Positions 6,365-9,225 of a stretch of DNA of 9,225 bases are shown one piece after another. The DNA is taken from positions 1 to 9,225 of the forward strand of contig JAAUPT010000041.1 in NCBI GenBank assembly GCA_012032965.1, written 5' to 3'. The notes below the pieces were generated by a model, which did no database searches, was not told where the DNA came from, and saw only the letters and a list, made by a program, of their open reading frames with translations. Source of the stretch: Nitrospira sp. (GTDB lineage Bacteria > Nitrospirota > Nitrospiria > Nitrospirales > Nitrospiraceae). The position numbers were made by a program, and so were the translations under genes. Every line of letters starts with the position of its first letter. Within the stretch, counting starts at the first letter, position 1.

Positions 6365-7966
6365 GGGATCGAGCTTCCCCATGAGCGCAAACGGCGAGGC
6401 GACGACTTTGGTGAGTAAATTGAGCAAGGTCGAGAGCACCACCTTGCCGTATTTGAAATCCGGATCATTGAGATCGCCGCGAATCGGCATATCGATCTCG
6501 ATCAGCCCTTTGCGATCCTTCAGGAGCCCCACAACCAGCGGGACCGGTAGTGAAGTAGCATCCGGGCTATCCGTTTTGTCACCGAATGTCAGTTGGTCGA
6601 CCTTGACGAAGTTTTCCGCCTCCAGCACCTTTTGCGAAACCTTGTATTTCAAATCGAGCGACAGCTTGCCCTTTGACAACCCATACCCGACATACTTGCC
6701 GCTGTAAGGACCCGTCGGTCTAAGGTCCATGCCGTTCAGCGTAATGATCAGATCAGTGAACGCATCCTCGCTTAACGGGTTGATCTTTCCTACAATCTTG
6801 AACGGAGCGGTTCTTCCGACTTTGCCCGCCAGGTTGACATCCGCTTTCTTGAGCTGCTTGGACGATAGGCCTTTGATGGTGCCCCCAAACCCCGTGAGAC
6901 TCGTCCTGACTTTAGGTTCGATGGACAGATCCTGGAACCTCGCGGCCAACTTTGCCAACTTAACCTGATCAATCGTCACAGGCACTGGTCCCCCTGCTTT
7001 CGCTTGCGACTTGTCACTTTCGGGTTCTTTCGGAGGTGCCCGCTGCTCACTCGACGCGGGTGATTTGGCGAGGCGAGAAAGATTGAGTTGCCCATCGTGG
7101 TCTACCACGACCTGGACAGAAGGCTCCAGCCAGAGAACTTCGGCAATCTTCACCGCCGTAGGCTCGACATCCAGCGCAATTTGGTTCACCTTCAATACTT
7201 TCCATGTCACCAGATCACCGAAATCTTTGTGATCAGCAAGCGCGAACTGGTTCACGGCAAGGTTCCCCTGAAACTGTAGAAGAGGCTCATGCACATGCTC
7301 TTTGGCAAAACGCACGGCCCCATTCAGATCAATCGCCCCATCCAGCACATCGGCATTGAGAAATCGATCGAGATACGGTTGAAATGGACGAATCTCGATG
7401 TGCTCCAACGTGGCGTCGACGTCGGCTTGTAGCGGCTCAACCGCCACCTTGCCTGTGACGCTGATGGACCCAGTCTCGTTCAATTTCATCGACAGGTCGA
7501 TTGGAAGCGGTTTCTTAAAGGGAATCTGAACGTCGTTCACCGTCAGATTCATCGCGTCCACCGCGAAGCGTCCAGGACGCTCCAATGTTCGGTCCTCGAA
7601 CTCAGCCCTGTAGTTTCGTAGCGCGACTTCCTCGACAGTAATAGACCACGGTTTGGCTGGGTTGTCCGCCTCAGCCGTTGAGGGAGAGGACTTCACTTCG
7701 GTAGCGCTTCCACCGACAGGCGTGAACAGTGATTGATAATTGAGAACCCCACCTGGATCCATCCAGGCATCGAATCGGGCATCGGCCGAATGGATCTTAA
7801 CAACATCGATCGACTGCTTCTGCAGATCAAACTGGAGGCCTTCCACATCAAAAGCCGGTACCTTCACGACCGGATCTATTCCACCCCGTTCCACGATTTC
7901 CAGATTCTGGACCGACACCGTTCCATTCCTCACGGTTGCCTGAGGAGCCTCATCCCGAAGATCAAA
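6356..7966 (-). CDS. DUF748/AsmA-like protein, central part (frameshifted)
   Basis: This is the long central body of the DUF748 protein, about 535 residues of repeated beta-rich units. Each has the pattern of an AsmA-type or TAM-like lipid-transfer scaffold: pairs such as VTVEEVALRNYRAEFEDRTL and VTIDQVKLAKLAARFQDLSI, followed by PLPIDLSMKLNETGSISVTG and similar strands. The final part, VGLLKDRKGLIEIDMPIRGD then LNDPDFKYGKVVL and LTKVVASPFALMG, is a signature I recall from the end of DUF748 proteins. It joins the upstream part when one base is added to the AAA run at 7964-7966, giving SASYHFDLRDEAPQATV. Downstream it runs into TAG at 6356-6358 because of an extra base in the 6361-6364 run. 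The frame is also open up to 8116, but the first 50 codons there are out of frame with the real product. Confidence 0.85.
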   Translation of the reverse strand, partial: FDLRDEAPQATVRNGTVSVQNLEIVERGGIDPVVKVPAFDVEGLQFDLQKQSIDVVKIHSADARFDAWMDPGGVLNYQSLFTPVGGSATEVKSSPSTAEADNPAKPWSITVEEVALRNYRAEFEDRTLERPGRFAVDAMNLTVNDVQIPFKKPLPIDLSMKLNETGSISVTGKVAVEPLQADVDATLEHIEIRPFQPYLDRFLNADVLDGAIDLNGAVRFAKEHVHEPLLQFQGNLAVNQFALADHKDFGDLVTWKVLKVNQIALDVEPTAVKIAEVLWLEPSVQVVVDHDGQLNLSRLAKSPASSEQRAPPKEPESDKSQAKAGGPVPVTIDQVKLAKLAARFQDLSIEPKVRTSLTGFGGTIKGLSSKQLKKADVNLAGKVGRTAPFKIVGKINPLSEDAFTDLIITLNGMDLRPTGPYSGKYVGYGLSKGKLSLDLKYKVSQKVLEAENFVKVDQLTFGDKTDSPDATSLPVPLVVGLLKDRKGLIEIDMPIRGDLNDPDFKYGKVVLSTLLNLLTKVVASPFALMGKLDPGE

Positions 7967-8748
7967 TGATACGACGCAGAAAGGTCGAGGACACCCTGTT
8001 TGATATCGAACTGAAACATGTCGTGCACTACTTGATACAGGGTCTCCAGCTTGACGCCGGATAACGTCAGTTTGCCGTCTGACTCGACTGGCTCCAACGA
8101 AATTGTTCCCTCCCAAGCCACTGTCTCGCCCTTGTCGATCTCAGCCTTGAAGGCATGGGCATTCTCGGTTCCTTCACTCGGAATGGTGCTGAAGTCCCGC
8201 AGTACAAACCTGATGGGCACGACATCTAACAAGACCGGCCTGGGTTTAGAATCATCTCGGTATTCCAGAATCCCTCGTTCAATCTCCAACAGATCGATTT
8301 CCAGCGGCATCATCTTCTTCGACTCGCCCGCCGGCTTAGTAGGTTTCGGCGCAGTCTCATCAGCTGGCGGAGCCAACGACCTCAGACTCAGCTTTCCCTC
8401 CTGGTCAATCTTAGCCACAACAAACGGCATCACCAGACGAATCTCGTTGAATGCGACCTTCTGGGCAAACAGTGTGATTGCCCGCAGATCAACGAACAAC
8501 TCCTCGAACCCCAGCATGGCAGCCTGATTCTGATCACACACTTCTAGGCCGTTGAGGCGAAGCGCAAGCGAGAACGGGTTGAAGGCCGCCTCACGGAGGA
8601 CGACAGGATGCTTGATCTGCTCCGCCACAGCAGGTACGCCATACGCCTTAATGAGATAGGGAACCAGCACAAATCCGACGAGCGTGTAGAGGGCAATAAG
8701 CCCCACCAGAATGCTGATTATAACTTTGGGCTGAAGCAGCCGACGCAT
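7930..8748 (-). CDS. DUF748/AsmA-like protein, N-terminal part with membrane anchor
   Basis: This is the start of a DUF748 protein, about 978 residues long once two one-base indels are corrected. I prefer ATG at 8748 (MRRLLQPKVIISILVGLIAL) over GTG at 8784. The ATG leads directly into the anchor and has AAGG upstream, whereas the GTG has no ribosome-binding site. Residues 9-29 form one hydrophobic membrane segment, followed by LVPYLIKAYG, so the protein is anchored in the inner membrane with its bulk in the periplasm. The next region is typical of the family: HPVVLREAAFNPFSLALRLN, FEELFVDLRAITLF, and LVMPFVVAKIDQEGKLSLRS. DUF748 proteins are related to AsmA-type proteins thought to act in outer-membrane lipid homeostasis; the exact role here is unknown. 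The frame ends at TGA 7930-7932 after a one-base loss at 7964-7966 (junction near residue 261). Confidence 0.85.
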   Translation of the reverse strand: MRRLLQPKVIISILVGLIALYTLVGFVLVPYLIKAYGVPAVAEQIKHPVVLREAAFNPFSLALRLNGLEVCDQNQAAMLGFEELFVDLRAITLFAQKVAFNEIRLVMPFVVAKIDQEGKLSLRSLAPPADETAPKPTKPAGESKKMMPLEIDLLEIERGILEYRDDSKPRPVLLDVVPIRFVLRDFSTIPSEGTENAHAFKAEIDKGETVAWEGTISLEPVESDGKLTLSGVKLETLYQVVHDMFQFDIKQGVLDLSASYHLIFGMRLLRQP

Positions 8749-8834
8749 ATTCGACCGACCCTTTAGAAAGATGGAGATGAGCACAAAACTATAGGGGACG
8801 AGACCCTCGAATGTCTACTAGGGAAGATCCCTCG

Positions 8835-8863
8835 ATCATATGGAGATCTATTAGGGAATACAA
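8835..8863 (-). promoter_or_regulatory. candidate promoter for the DUF748 gene
   Basis: On the minus strand TTGTAT (8858-8863) and TATGAT (8835-8840) are 17 bases apart. The -10 box matches consensus at five of six positions; the -35 box matches only in TTG. The implied leader is about 80 bases. The rest of 8785-9000, between this gene and the tRNA, shows no gene I can support and no clear terminator for the tRNA transcript. Confidence 0.3.
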
Positions 8864-9000
8864 CGCGCTGTCGGTGGCTCTCACGGAAATACAAAGCAAA
8901 CGTGCAGTGCTCACAACTATCTGGGCAAAGACGAATCACTGGAGGGGTGCATCCCGTCGCCTGAATAGAGGAATAGGCTCCGGGTCGAGCAAGCTCTGTA

Positions 9001-9077
<77 letters not shown>

Positions 9078-9115
9078 ACATGATTTTTGAATGACTTACA
9101 ATTTAGTATGTTCCT

Positions 9116-9134
9116 GAACACTCCGCTAGTGTTC
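9116..9134. repeat. inverted repeat between the tRNA gene and the right-end frame
   Basis: GAACACT (9116-9122) and its exact complement AGTGTTC (9128-9134) flank five bases; a further GTGTTC lies at 9139-9144. It sits 39 bases upstream of the tRNA 5' end and 12 bases before the ATG at 9146. That position suits an operator or leader hairpin, but no regulator can be named. Confidence 0.35.
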
Positions 9135-9145
9135 CCGGTGTTCTC

Positions 9146-9225
9146 ATGGAGGTATTTGTGAACCTTTTAAGTCGCTTACGTCAAGTCTCGTTCCGCAATT
9201 GAATGGTACCGCTTCCCCATCTTCT
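9146..9225 (+). CDS. possible start of a gene running off the right edge, frame broken
   Basis: GGAGG (9148-9152) is followed after five bases by GTG at 9158, reading MNLLSRLRQVSFRN before a TGA at 9200-9202; ATG 9146 is in the same frame. After the stop another frame reads EWYRFPIF to the window end. Dropping one T at 9199-9200 would join them as SFRNEWYRFPIF. Given the four similar breaks elsewhere, this could be the basic N-terminus of a membrane protein interrupted by a fifth one-base error. The evidence is thin, since only 80 bases are visible. It could equally be a chance match with a good ribosome-binding site. Confidence 0.25.

Noticed and set aside
7967..8116. Upstream extension of the central DUF748 frame (MGGNNFVGASRV...)
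   Set aside because: It overlaps the N-terminal DUF748 coding frame, which reads the conserved family sequence here; the extension is an out-of-frame shadow.
8820..8857. CTACTAGGGA and CTATTAGGGA repeats, similar to TTACTAGGGA near position 4
   Set aside because: Only about ten bases are shared, with mismatches and no regular spacing; chance similarity is sufficient.

Overview
The window looks like ordinary chromosomal DNA from a Gram-negative environmental bacterium. The base composition is moderately GC-rich, and there is an outer-membrane porin, a very large DUF748/AsmA-type envelope protein, a one-Cys Prx6-type peroxiredoxin and a split B12-binding radical SAM protein. This mixture, and the wording of the radical SAM and porin motifs, reminds me of Nitrospira (Nitrospirota). 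That assignment is a recollection of similar proteins, not a search result.

Layout. Positions 1-186 (+) may hold the tail of an upstream gene. It overlaps the start of a two-part B12-binding/radical SAM gene at 159-2334 (+). That gene converges on a porin gene at 3783-2493 (-), and a strong hairpin terminator at 2423-2457 lies between them. Next come a doubtful small gene (4319-4014, -), a peroxiredoxin gene with its own terminator (5104-4469, -), and a divergent pentapeptide-repeat gene (5352-5717, +). A DUF748 gene of about 978 codons follows (8748-5812, -), then tRNA-Arg(UCU) (9077-9001, -). A short reading frame with a good ribosome-binding site sits at the right end (9146 onward, +).

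The main structural observation is that three of the long genes are broken by single-base indels, four in total. Each lies in a run of two to four identical bases: AA at 1114-1115, AAAA at 3301-3304, CCCC at 6361-6364 and AAA at 7964-7966. Correcting one base at each restores a continuous, family-like protein: 724 aa radical SAM, 429 aa porin and 978 aa DUF748 protein. This pattern is typical of homopolymer sequencing or consensus error. True pseudogenes are possible but less likely. The intact peroxiredoxin and pentapeptide genes show no such damage.

Functionally the genes do not form one obvious pathway. The porin, the DUF748 protein and the peroxiredoxin all suit envelope and oxidative-stress housekeeping. 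Each appears to be its own transcription unit, with candidate promoters and terminators as listed. I found no CRISPR array, transposon, integrase, phage gene, toxin-antitoxin pair or recognisable new defence or biosynthetic system.
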